Source: CAZGMJ01 sp964526785 (GTDB lineage Bacteria; Planctomycetota; Phycisphaerae; Sedimentisphaerales; Anaerobacaceae). From it: a stretch of 64,000 nt of DNA. Within the stretch, counting starts at the first letter, position 1; every line of letters starts with the position of its first letter. Below, one piece after another: positions 43,406 to 52,226 of the stretch. Position numbers and translations under genes: made by a program. The DNA is taken from assembly GCA_964526785.1 (NCBI GenBank), contig CAZGMJ010000003.1:62001-126000 (forward strand), written 5' to 3'. The notes beneath the pieces are model-generated. The model did no database searches and had not been told where the DNA came from. It saw only the letters and a list, made by a program, of their open reading frames with translations.

Positions 43406-43497
43406 ACCACTGTTTTGAGTCGCCGCGCCTTCCGATGTTCGGGGGTGGTTGTGCCGGATTTACATGCGTTCCAAAAGTCTTTTTTCGGAGAATAACC

Positions 43498-44745
43498 ATG
43501 AAGTTGGAAAGAATCTATCACTGCATCACACTCAGCGTTGTCCTTTGCCTTCTTATGTTAAGCTTTCCAAAGACTGCACTCGCAGCAGACTGGCCCGTCT
43601 ACCGCGGTCCGAACCATAACGGCATTACCCAGGAGACCGACTGGAGCGCCGATTGGGGCGCCGATGGGCCGAAGCAGCTCTGGAAGGCCGACATCGGCAT
43701 CGGCTTTTCTTCTATCGTTGTCAGCGACGGCCGCGTCTTTACCATGGGTAACAACGGCGATAAGACCAACGGCATGGACACTGTCTTTTGCTTCGATGCC
43801 GAGACAGGCGAAGAAGAGTGGTCCCACACCTATGCGTGCCCGCTTCAACCGAAATACTACGAAGGCGGTACGCTGGCTACGCCGACGGTAGACGGCAACG
43901 TCGTCTATACCATCAGCAAGATGGGCCACATCTTCTGCTTTGACGTTGTATCCGGCAAGATCATTTGGCAGAAGCATGCCCACGACGATCTCGGCTGCGA
44001 GTATCCGACGTGGCATTTCTCCGGCTCACCAATGCCATTGGGCGAACTGCTTGTATTTAATCTTGGCGATGCCGGTCTGGCACTGAACAAGAAAACCGGC
44101 CAGGTGATCTGGCAAAACGGCAAAGGTGCATGCGGCTACGCGACCCCTGTCCCCTACGTCGAAAACGGCCAACAATGCGTCGCAATCTTCGGCAAGGATT
44201 CGGTCATGGGCGTCCGCGTCTCCGATGGAAAAGTGCTGTGGAGCCACAAGCACAAAACCAAATACGACGTCAACGCCTCCGATCCGATCATGACCGGCGA
44301 CACCGTCTTCATATCTTCGGGCTATGGCCGGGGTTGCCAGAAGATCCACGTCTCGGGCGACGACACGAAAACACTGTGGGAAAACGAGAACATGCGAAAC
44401 CACATGAACTGCTCGATCTTGTGGAACGCGCACATTTACGGAATCGATGACGGCAGCGGCGGCCAGCTCAGGTGCCTGAGCTTTGCAGACGGGGACGTAC
44501 AATGGTCGGAGAAGGACACCGGAAAGGGTGCGTTGGTGATGAGCGCCGACGGGCGGATGATCATCATGAGCGACAAGAGTGAGCTGATCATCGCCAAAGC
44601 CGACCCGACGGAATTCAAGCTGATCGCCCGCGCTCAGATTCTGCCAAAGGGCAAGTGCTGGACCACACCGACGCTTGCCAACGGCCGCATCTATGCGAGG
44701 AATGCCCGCGGCGACATGGCCTGCGTGGACGTCAGCAGCAAATAG
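43498..44745 (+). CDS. Secreted PQQ-type beta-propeller protein A
   Basis: 415 residues. Signal peptide (ITLSVVLCLLMLSFPKTALA) then ADWPVYRGPNHNGITQETDW, a common planctomycete beginning, and blades of the AxxGxxxW type: CFDAETGEEEWSHTY, FDVVSGKIIWQKH, LNKKTGQVIWQNG, RVSDGKVLWSHKH. Six to eight blades. PQQ enzymes bind PQQ through specific residues that cannot be confirmed here, so the propeller could instead be a scaffold like BamB. CGGAG precedes ATG 43498. A related protein follows 71 bases downstream. Confidence 0.82.
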   Translation: MKLERIYHCITLSVVLCLLMLSFPKTALAADWPVYRGPNHNGITQETDWSADWGADGPKQLWKADIGIGFSSIVVSDGRVFTMGNNGDKTNGMDTVFCFDAETGEEEWSHTYACPLQPKYYEGGTLATPTVDGNVVYTISKMGHIFCFDVVSGKIIWQKHAHDDLGCEYPTWHFSGSPMPLGELLVFNLGDAGLALNKKTGQVIWQNGKGACGYATPVPYVENGQQCVAIFGKDSVMGVRVSDGKVLWSHKHKTKYDVNASDPIMTGDTVFISSGYGRGCQKIHVSGDDTKTLWENENMRNHMNCSILWNAHIYGIDDGSGGQLRCLSFADGDVQWSEKDTGKGALVMSADGRMIIMSDKSELIIAKADPTEFKLIARAQILPKGKCWTTPTLANGRIYARNARGDMACVDVSSK

Positions 44746-44816
44746 CATCGGATTTGCCGGCGAACCCGATAAACATGCACGAACTCACTGATGTGGAATT
44801 GATAAGAGGTTATAAT

Positions 44817-46124
44817 ATGTCCATGCGATCACGAACCCACAGAACGTTTCCACGGGTCGGTATTCTCGCTCTGCTTGTCGGCGCACTGACCGTGACAGCT
44901 ACTCTTGCCGCCGATTGGCCGCAGTGGCGAGGACCCCATCGGGACGGGAAATCCTCGGAAACGGGGCTGCTGCAGCAGTGGCCCGACGGAGGTCCCGAAT
45001 TGCTGTGGGAGATCAATGGACTTGGCAAAGGTTATTCCAGCATGGCTATCGTCGATGGAGTCCTGTACACAATGGGCGATGTCGAGATGGAAAATGATAC
45101 GGTGCAGTGCGTGCTGGCCTGCGACCTCGCCACCCGCAAGAGGCTTTGGGCCGCAAGAGTCGGCTCCAGGCATCGCGACGGCCCCCGATGCACGCCAACG
45201 GTCGAAGGCGATTCCGTCTACGCCGTCGGCACATCCGGAGACGTGGTCGCAGTCGATATCAAAACAGGCGATGTCCGCTGGAGCAGGAACTTCCAGAAGG
45301 ATCTTGGCGGCGGAGAGAATCCCGGATGGAGGTTCAGCGAGTCGCCCCTGATCGACGGCGATAAGCTGTTGTGCACGCCCGGCGGACACGAAACCGTCAT
45401 GGCGGCACTGAACAAGCACAACGGCGAGGTGATCTGGAAATGTTCGATGCCGGACATCGGCCCGAAGGGAAAGGAACAGGCGGGCTACTCCTCGATCGTA
45501 ATCTCCGAAGCATGCGGGGTCCGCCAGTACGTGCAGTTGACCAACGAGGGAGTCGTTGGCGTGCGGGCAAGTGATGGCGAGTTTCTCTGGGGATATAACC
45601 GCGTGGCAAATAGCGTGGCGAATATCTCGACGCCTGTCATTGATGGAGACCATGTCTTCTGTACTACAGCATACGGCACCGGCAGCGCTCTGCTCAAACT
45701 GGAGCGTGAAGGCGACGGTATCAAAGCCAACGAAGTCTACTGGCTCGACGCCGACACCTTCCAGAACCATCACGGCAACGTGATACGAGTGGGTGAATAC
45801 ATCTATGGCGGCCATGACCATAACAAAGGCAAGCCAACGTGCCTCAAGATGGACACGGGCGAGATCATGTGGAAGCACGATCAACCGGGGGGCGGGTCGG
45901 CCGCGATTCTGTATGCAGACGGCCATCTGTACTTCCGCTACCAGAACAACACGGTCGCACTGATCGAAGCAAATCCGAATAAGTACGTTCTCAAGGGCAC
46001 GTTTGAACTGCCCAAGCGCCCCGGCATGAGCGGTCCGGGCTGGGCCCATCCGGTCGTTGTCGATGCCAAACTCTATATTCGACACGCGGACGTCCTGATG
46101 TGCTTCGATGTCAAGGCGAAGTAA
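44817..46124 (+). CDS. Secreted PQQ-type beta-propeller protein B
   Basis: 435 residues from ATG 44817, AAGAGG seven bases upstream; a longer frame begins earlier without a ribosome site. Signal segment VGILALLVGALTVTATLAADW, then WPQWRGPHRDGKSSETGLLQ and blades such as CDLATRKRLWAARVGSR, VDIKTGDVRWSRNF, LNKHNGEVIWKCSM and RASDGEFLWGYN. It is a tandem relative of the preceding protein and probably shares its transcript. Exported; substrate unknown. Confidence 0.82.
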   Translation: MSMRSRTHRTFPRVGILALLVGALTVTATLAADWPQWRGPHRDGKSSETGLLQQWPDGGPELLWEINGLGKGYSSMAIVDGVLYTMGDVEMENDTVQCVLACDLATRKRLWAARVGSRHRDGPRCTPTVEGDSVYAVGTSGDVVAVDIKTGDVRWSRNFQKDLGGGENPGWRFSESPLIDGDKLLCTPGGHETVMAALNKHNGEVIWKCSMPDIGPKGKEQAGYSSIVISEACGVRQYVQLTNEGVVGVRASDGEFLWGYNRVANSVANISTPVIDGDHVFCTTAYGTGSALLKLEREGDGIKANEVYWLDADTFQNHHGNVIRVGEYIYGGHDHNKGKPTCLKMDTGEIMWKHDQPGGGSAAILYADGHLYFRYQNNTVALIEANPNKYVLKGTFELPKRPGMSGPGWAHPVVVDAKLYIRHADVLMCFDVKAK

Positions 46125-46465
46125 TGCTGGTTGTGCAGGCCGTGTGAATTGTCCAACCACGGGAGCCAGGCATACGCCCGTTAGCCTGGCAGTCACGGCC
46201 CCGCGACGTGGGTTAATGCCCGTATCGGCAAAACCAGCCCAGTGACCTGCGAAGAATTAGTCTGCCTGCCATGAATCAAAAAGACCGATTGGATTTGCGT
46301 TGCATTAAGCTCAGTTGCCGTAGAGAACGAAAACACAATGCTGGCGGCAACACCCTGTCATCTGGTATTCTGTGACGGTAGAAGGTCCATTGGTCGCGTT
46401 CTGATTCGCGTCAGGCAAGGTGTCTGCCGGGAAGGAACGACAAGGTAATCTGCAGGAGGCTGAAA
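46125..46465. other. Intergenic region before the AGE-family lipoprotein
   Basis: About 340 bases. An inverted repeat GCCAGGC (46165-46171)/GCCTGGC (46184-46190) lies just after the PQQ gene; with no T-run it is at best a weak terminator. A TGG-TATTCT extended -10-like element occurs near 46364 without a matching -35. No coding frame. Confidence 0.45.
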
Positions 46466-48274
46466 ATGTTGCGACGCGCTGCGACGTTCTTAATGGTATC
46501 CGCGCTGGTTCCCATCGTCCTGACAGCCTGCACGCCCGAAGAAGAAGCCGTCACTGGTGATGCAGTTCGCACGGCGGATGCAGGCCGGCAGCCAAGCCTC
46601 ACTATGTCAGAACCTCTCATCCCCGTTCAATCGCCAGGTGTTCCGCCACGCACGCTGACAGACCACATGGAAGACGTCTCCCTGCTGCACGAACACAAGA
46701 AAGTGCGTCTGGAAACCGGCGAACCAGAAGAGACCTATCGCGGCGCGAATCGCCTCATCGGCACAGCAGACAGCTATGTTATATACCGGGCACAGGCCCC
46801 GATTCGGATGATCCGGGTACGCGCGTTCCTGCCGGAGGATTCCGACGACCTTCTCTTTTCCGTTTCCGCCGACGGCGAGAAATTCAAACCATTCGATGCG
46901 ATGAGGGTGGAACAATCCGGGAACCAGCGTGACTCGGCCGGTGGTAAGTCGGTCCTGTACCAAGGCCGACGGATCACCGCGACGGCCCGGTTCATGAAGA
47001 TCGAGTTCGCCGCCAGGGCGGAGATATCGAAGGTGGAGATAGACTACGGAGGATCAACCCTCAATCTACGGGAAATTGCCGACTTCAGGAAGGAGGCGCG
47101 CGAGGAATTGACGCAGAACATCCTGGGATACTGGACCGAGCATTGTGTGGACGAGGTCAACGGCGGATTCGTCGGCCGGGTGACAAACGACAATAGCGTC
47201 ATGGAGAATGCCCCTAAAGGGCTGGTCCTCAACGCCCGAATTCTCTGGACATACGCGGCGGCGTATCGAATGCAACAGAAGAAGACCCATCTGCGACTGG
47301 CCGACCGTGCATACGAATATCTGGTAACGCACTTCTTTGACCGGCTGCACGGCGGCGCCTTCTGGCTGCTGGATGCACAGGGCAATCCAATCGATGACAG
47401 CAAAGAAATGTACGGCCAGTCCTTCGTCATCTATGCCCTGGCCGAATATCATCGTGCGACCGGCAATCAACAGGCCCTCTCCAGGGCCAAACAGCTCTTC
47501 ACTCTGCTCGACGCCAGGTGCCACGATGATGCAAACAAGGGCTACTTCGAGACCTTCACCCGGAATTGGCAGCCGGCACCGAAGGCGCGGCTCGCGAGCG
47601 GAGCGGCCAACGAGACCAAGACCATGAACACGCATCTGCACCTGCTCGAGGCCTGGACGAACCTCTATCGCGTATGGAAGAACGACCACCTCTACCATAG
47701 ACTGCGCGAGCTGATCGACATATTCGCCGAGCACATCATCGATCCCCGGAGCCACCACTTCAAACTGTTCTTTGACGATCAATGGAACTCGACAAAACCT
47801 GTCGTTTCATACGGCCACGACATCGAGGGTAGCTGGCTGCTGTGTGAAGCTGCCGAAGTGCTCGGGGACGAAACAGTCATCGAGCATATCAGACCGATCG
47901 CACTGAATATGGCCGAGGCAGTCTACGAACGAGGCTTCGACACCGACGGCGGCTTGTTCTATGAAGCCGAGCACCGCACAATCACCATCGCCGCCAGGCA
48001 CTGGTGGCCTCAGGCGGAAACGGTAGTCGGATTCATCAACGCCTATCAACTCAGCGACAGGCCGGCCTACCTCCAGGCCGCTGTGCAATGCTGGCAGTTC
48101 ATCCGGCGAGAACAAGTCGATCATGAACATGGCGAATGGTTCTCACTGGCTTCAGATCACGGCAGACGCAACTCTGCCTGGAAAGTATCCGAATGGAAGG
48201 CCCCATACCATAACGGCCGGGCGTGCATGGAGACCGTGAGAAGGCTGAACGACGTATTGCAACGCGAACGTTGA
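46466..48274 (+). CDS. Exported lipoprotein with N-acylglucosamine 2-epimerase (AGE/CE) domain
   Basis: 602 residues. A lipoprotein signal (VSALVPIVLTAC, Cys about residue 22), then a discoidin-like beta region (about 55-195: VSLLHEHKKVRLE and IKVEIDYGG-type strands), then the (alpha/alpha)6 barrel of the AGE family. Conserved active-site segments: KTMNTHLHLLEAWTNLYRVW, VSYGHDIEGSWLLCEA, AARHWWPQAETVVGF and EWKAPYHNGRACME. AGE enzymes interconvert GlcNAc/ManNAc, mannose/glucose or cellobiose C2 epimers. Export on a lipoprotein is unusual for these normally cytoplasmic enzymes. AGGAGG ribosome site precedes ATG 46466. Ends 16 bases from the convergent next gene. Confidence 0.85.
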   Translation: MLRRAATFLMVSALVPIVLTACTPEEEAVTGDAVRTADAGRQPSLTMSEPLIPVQSPGVPPRTLTDHMEDVSLLHEHKKVRLETGEPEETYRGANRLIGTADSYVIYRAQAPIRMIRVRAFLPEDSDDLLFSVSADGEKFKPFDAMRVEQSGNQRDSAGGKSVLYQGRRITATARFMKIEFAARAEISKVEIDYGGSTLNLREIADFRKEAREELTQNILGYWTEHCVDEVNGGFVGRVTNDNSVMENAPKGLVLNARILWTYAAAYRMQQKKTHLRLADRAYEYLVTHFFDRLHGGAFWLLDAQGNPIDDSKEMYGQSFVIYALAEYHRATGNQQALSRAKQLFTLLDARCHDDANKGYFETFTRNWQPAPKARLASGAANETKTMNTHLHLLEAWTNLYRVWKNDHLYHRLRELIDIFAEHIIDPRSHHFKLFFDDQWNSTKPVVSYGHDIEGSWLLCEAAEVLGDETVIEHIRPIALNMAEAVYERGFDTDGGLFYEAEHRTITIAARHWWPQAETVVGFINAYQLSDRPAYLQAAVQCWQFIRREQVDHEHGEWFSLASDHGRRNSAWKVSEWKAPYHNGRACMETVRRLNDVLQRER

Positions 48275-48290
48275 GCAAGGCCGTCGCAAT

Positions 48291-49859
48291 TCACGATGTC
48301 TTCACGACCAGCGCGCCGGTAGGACAGGCCCTGGCACACTCGATGGCTGCCGTTTTCAGCCCCTCCCGGACCGACTTATTAAATGGCACCGCCACGCGAA
48401 CGTTGAAGCCGCGGCCGATAAAGGTCAACCCCAGATCCTCGCCCATTTTAGCCGCAATCTGAATGCACAGGCCGCAGTCGATGCACTTGCCCGGTTCGTA
48501 GATGATCTCCGGGTGATTGGAATGCTGAACGAACGACTTTCGGTCCGATTTGAATTCACTGTGCCTGGCTCCGTACTGCTGCGAATACTGCCTCAGTTTG
48601 CAGTTGAGCGGCTTGCGGCAGTCGCAATGCAGACACCGCTCGGCTTCGGCAACAGCCTCAGCCTTGGTGAACCCTTCTCCAGGCGCCGAAGGCGAAATGC
48701 GTTCGGCCCTGCTGGCCTGGCTCAGGAACTCCTCGCCTTCCTCTTCGCTTATCTTGCCGATGCGCGTGTTGAAGGCCGTAGCCGGCCCGGCAACCTCATG
48801 GCCCGCCAAATACTGGCAGATGGACTCGGCCGCTTCCTTGCCATCGCCGACGGCGCGGACTGCGAGTTTTCGACTTCGAACGACACCGCCGCCCGCGAAC
48901 ACGCCCGGTAGATTGGTTTGATACGTCTGGCTGTCCACAGCCACACCCTTTGCAGTGGTCTTCAGTCCAAGCGCTTCCGGATCAGTCTTCTCGCTCGATC
49001 CGCATGCCACAAAAACGGCATCGAAATCCTTCTGAAGATCCTCCATAGAAACCGCCTGCCCAACGCGGACTCCCTGCTTCAGTTCGACGCCGTCGAGTGT
49101 GAGGGTCGCGATCTCCTTCTCGAGCACGTCGCGCGGAAGATCCTCTTCGGGCACGCCGTATTGCAGCATCCCGCCCGGTTTCTCCCGGTCGTCGAAGACC
49201 GTACACACAATGCCCTGCTGCCGCAGATAGTAAGCGGCCGACAGTCCCGCCGGCCCCGCCCCCACAATCGCAACACGTTTGCCTGATTCGGCCTTGCACG
49301 ACGGCCGGTAAGAGTCGCTAGATTCCAGGTCAACGTCCGCTACGTAACGCTTGAGCAGACAGATCGCCACCGCCCCGTCGATAACAGCCCGCCTGCAAGC
49401 CTTTTCGCATGGAGCTGGACAGATACGCCCGAGTACCGCTCCAAATGGGATGTCCCGCTTAACCGTTATCAATGCTTCACGCATCTGTCCCGACGCAATC
49501 TGGCGAATCATCAGCGGAATGTTCATGTGCGCCGGGCACGTCACATGGCACGGCCCCATGCAGTCGCCCAGATGGTCGCTCAAAAGCAGTTCGAGCGCCG
49601 TCTTGCGCGCATCGCGGACTCGCTCGGTATCCGTTCGCACCCGCATGCCCTCAACCGCAACAGCCCCACACGCAGGAACCAGCCCGCCCTTGCCTTCGAT
49701 CTCCACCACACACACCATGCAACTAGTCGATGGCTCGTAGCCTTTCTTGAAGCACATGGTGGGAATCTCAATGCAGAGCCTCTCGGCGGCATCAAGGATT
49801 GTCGCTCCCTCAGGCACCTCAACCGGTTTGTCGTCAATCGTAAGCTTGGGCATAATCAT
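48291..49859 (-). CDS. GltD-like FAD/iron-sulfur protein with 2Fe-2S N-domain, lacking the second pyridine-nucleotide domain
   Basis: 522 residues, ATGA overlap with the NuoEF fusion. Residues 1-95 form a 2Fe-2S ferredoxin like NuoG/HydA (Cys36, 47, 50, 64). Next come GltD-type clusters (Cys100, 104, 108 and 147, 151, 155) and the FAD motif VAIVGAGPAGLSAA (about 197-210), with GGMLQYGVPEEDLP. In GltD a second Rossmann domain (GGGNTAMD type) lies before the final VFAGGG region. Here AVFVACGSS (281-289) leads straight to GVAVDSQTYQ and LPGVFAGGG (318-325), so that domain is missing. A C-terminal 4Fe-4S ferredoxin (CIDCGLCIQ and CARACPTGA) follows. Likely a subunit passing electrons between FAD and clusters, with NAD(H) handled by the NuoF part of its partner. 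Confidence 0.85.
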   Translation of the reverse strand: MIMPKLTIDDKPVEVPEGATILDAAERLCIEIPTMCFKKGYEPSTSCMVCVVEIEGKGGLVPACGAVAVEGMRVRTDTERVRDARKTALELLLSDHLGDCMGPCHVTCPAHMNIPLMIRQIASGQMREALITVKRDIPFGAVLGRICPAPCEKACRRAVIDGAVAICLLKRYVADVDLESSDSYRPSCKAESGKRVAIVGAGPAGLSAAYYLRQQGIVCTVFDDREKPGGMLQYGVPEEDLPRDVLEKEIATLTLDGVELKQGVRVGQAVSMEDLQKDFDAVFVACGSSEKTDPEALGLKTTAKGVAVDSQTYQTNLPGVFAGGGVVRSRKLAVRAVGDGKEAAESICQYLAGHEVAGPATAFNTRIGKISEEEGEEFLSQASRAERISPSAPGEGFTKAEAVAEAERCLHCDCRKPLNCKLRQYSQQYGARHSEFKSDRKSFVQHSNHPEIIYEPGKCIDCGLCIQIAAKMGEDLGLTFIGRGFNVRVAVPFNKSVREGLKTAAIECARACPTGALVVKTS

Positions 49860-52204
49860 TCAACCTTGACGGCATCCACCGGGCAGATGGTCTTGCACGC
49901 ACCGCATCGGACGCATTTCTCCGTATCGATTTCGTGTTTCTCATATGGCAAAAACTCGATCGCATCGACCGGGCAACCCTGCGCGCACAGCGTGCACCCG
50001 ATACAATCATCTGTGATCGAGTATGTGATCAAAGCAGTGCATTTGCCCGCCGGACAGCGCTTTTCGATATGCGCTTCGTACTCCTCCCGGAAATACTTCA
50101 GCGTTGAGAGAATCGGGTTCGGGGCCGTGGTCCCGAGTCCGCAAAGACTCGAGTCTTTCACCATGTGCGCCAGATGCTCGAGCCGGTCGACGTCCCCCTT
50201 CGTCCCCTCGCCTCGGCACAGCTTCTCCAGTATGTCGAGCATCCGCCGCGTTCCGATACGGCATGGTGTACACCGCCCACAGGACTGATCCTGGGTGAAT
50301 TCCAGGAAATATCGCGCGATTTCCACCATACAATCCGTTTCATCGAGCACCACCATCCCCCCCGATCCCATCATAGCGCCGAGCGAGGTCAGGCTCTCAT
50401 AGTCAACCGAGGAATTGGCCAACTCGGCCGGTATGCAACCGCCCGAAGGGCCGCCGACCTGCACAGCCTTGAATTTCAGCCCCCCCGCCACACCACCGCC
50501 GATTTCCTCGACGATGTCGCCGATGGTAATACCCATGGGCACTTCGATCAGTCCGCCCCTGGCCACCTTACCGGCCAGCGCGAAGACCTTGGTCCCTTTG
50601 CTCTTCCCGGTTCCAAGTTTCGCAAAAGCCTCGGCACCCTCGCGGATGATATAAGGCACAAGTGCATATGTTTCCGCATTGTTGATCAAGGTGGGTTTGC
50701 CCCAGAGGCCTTTCTCAGCCGGATACGGCGGCCGCAACACAGGCATACCCCGCCGTCCCTGGATGCTCTGCATCAGAGCCGTCTCTTCTCCGCAGACAAA
50801 TGCCCCCGCTCCGGCAACGATCTTCAAGTGCAGCGAGAAATCCGTGCCCATGATCGAATCGCCAAGCAGATTGCGCTCCATACACGCATCGATTGCCTGC
50901 TGTATGCGCTTCAACGCCAGCGGATACTCGGCCCGGATATAGAGGAAGCCCTCGTTGGCACCGACCGAATGCGCCGCGATGGTCAGTCCCTCGAGAATCC
51001 GGAAGGGATATGACTCCATCAGCATGCGATCCATGAACGCACCCGGGTCGCCCTCATCTCCGTTGCAGACGAGATACTTCTTGTCGGCCCCGGCCTTTCG
51101 CACAGCCGACCACTTCAGATGCGTCGGGAATCCCGCCCCGCCCCTGCCGCGAAGCCCGCTGCGTTCGATTTCCTGGATCGTCTCTTCCGGGACACTTCTC
51201 AGGCATTTGCTCAGGGCCTGATAGCCGCCCTTGCGCTGATACTCATCGAGATCGATAGGATCGATATTGCCGCAATACTCGCTGGCGATATGCACCTGGC
51301 GGTTCAGGAAATCCGCCACAGGCTTGTCCCGTACGTTGATCGAGTGCCGGGTCACGGGCTTCTGCGAATCTTCGGTGAGGACCCTGTCGAGCATTCTGGA
51401 AACACCGGTTCTCAGTCGCCGCCCTATCTGCCTGGGCTGAAAATGCCGGAGCATAATCCCCTTGGCGTCCTCCGGCTCGACGCGGGCATACAGAAAAGTC
51501 CTGTTGTCCGGCAGAACAACTTCGAGTAGCGGAGTCTGGTGACACATACCCACACATCCGACACGTTTGATCGCCACTTCGATGCCGGTCTCATCCATCG
51601 CCTGTTCGAGCGCCTCGTGCAGTCTCCCGCTGCCCCGCGCTACACAACAGGACCCGAGTCCCAGTCGAATCTCACCGCCCGGTTGCATCGCATGCTCTTC
51701 CAGACGCGATCGCTTGCGCTGTCCTTCCGACTGACGATACTTGAGGAAGTCGTCCAGCACGCTTCCGACCGTATCCGCTGTCAAATGGCCGTAGGTGACC
51801 GATCCGATCTGCACGGCCGGAGCGAGCGTGCAGCAACCCAGACACGCAACCTTATCGACTGTGAAAACCTTGTCCGCATCGGTATCTTCCTCTCCTTCAA
51901 TGCCCAGATGCCGTCGAAAGGCGTCGTATACCTGGCTGGCCCCCTTGACATGGCAGGCTGTCCCGACGCAGACGTTGATCACGTGCTGACCGATGGGACG
52001 ATGCCGGAACTGGCTGTAAAAACTCGACACGCCCGTGATTGCCGCAGGCGTTATGTCCGTCAAATCGCAGACCCGTTGCAGGGCCTCCTGAGGAAGATAC
52101 CCGTAATGCCCCTGCACCGCCTGAAGCATCTCCAGGACCTTCTCTGATCCCGTGCCGATATTCTCCACGGCCTGATCGACAAATGTCAAATCCAAGTCTT
52201 CCAT
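49856..52204 (-). CDS. NuoE-NuoF fusion with extra ferredoxin domains (NADH-oxidising iron-sulfur flavoprotein)
   Basis: 782 residues. Residues 1-165: NuoE-like thioredoxin-fold 2Fe-2S (CVGTACHVKG and VACLGCCTLAPAVQ). 175-265: a second thioredoxin-like ferredoxin (GLGSCCVARG and VGCVGMCHQTP). About 310-690: NuoF with FMN site GLRGRGGAGFPTHLKW, NADH site GDEGDPGAFMDRML, VCGEETALMQSIQGRRG and 4Fe-4S Cys in DQSCGRCTPCRIGTRR. C-terminal 2x[4Fe-4S] (CIGCTLCAQGCPVDAIE, CVRCGACKTICPVDAV). This layout is like the HydB-type subunits of hydrogenases or formate dehydrogenases. It would take electrons from NADH (or reduce NAD+) and exchange them with the GltD-like partner encoded next. Cytoplasmic. Confidence 0.92.
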   Translation of the reverse strand: MEDLDLTFVDQAVENIGTGSEKVLEMLQAVQGHYGYLPQEALQRVCDLTDITPAAITGVSSFYSQFRHRPIGQHVINVCVGTACHVKGASQVYDAFRRHLGIEGEEDTDADKVFTVDKVACLGCCTLAPAVQIGSVTYGHLTADTVGSVLDDFLKYRQSEGQRKRSRLEEHAMQPGGEIRLGLGSCCVARGSGRLHEALEQAMDETGIEVAIKRVGCVGMCHQTPLLEVVLPDNRTFLYARVEPEDAKGIMLRHFQPRQIGRRLRTGVSRMLDRVLTEDSQKPVTRHSINVRDKPVADFLNRQVHIASEYCGNIDPIDLDEYQRKGGYQALSKCLRSVPEETIQEIERSGLRGRGGAGFPTHLKWSAVRKAGADKKYLVCNGDEGDPGAFMDRMLMESYPFRILEGLTIAAHSVGANEGFLYIRAEYPLALKRIQQAIDACMERNLLGDSIMGTDFSLHLKIVAGAGAFVCGEETALMQSIQGRRGMPVLRPPYPAEKGLWGKPTLINNAETYALVPYIIREGAEAFAKLGTGKSKGTKVFALAGKVARGGLIEVPMGITIGDIVEEIGGGVAGGLKFKAVQVGGPSGGCIPAELANSSVDYESLTSLGAMMGSGGMVVLDETDCMVEIARYFLEFTQDQSCGRCTPCRIGTRRMLDILEKLCRGEGTKGDVDRLEHLAHMVKDSSLCGLGTTAPNPILSTLKYFREEYEAHIEKRCPAGKCTALITYSITDDCIGCTLCAQGCPVDAIEFLPYEKHEIDTEKCVRCGACKTICPVDAVKVE

Positions 52205-52226
52205 TAGCGCATCAATTCGTTATGTG

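Larger units (their letters stand above)
43065..43497. other. Divergent intergenic region with a promoter and palindrome
   Basis: 430 bases between the response regulator and the first PQQ-propeller gene, locally AT-rich toward 43320-43410. It holds the promoter and palindrome listed below. No coding frame. Confidence 0.6.

Noticed and set aside
46165..46190. Intrinsic terminator after the second PQQ gene
   Set aside because: The inverted repeat has no T-run and a long loop; too weak to call.
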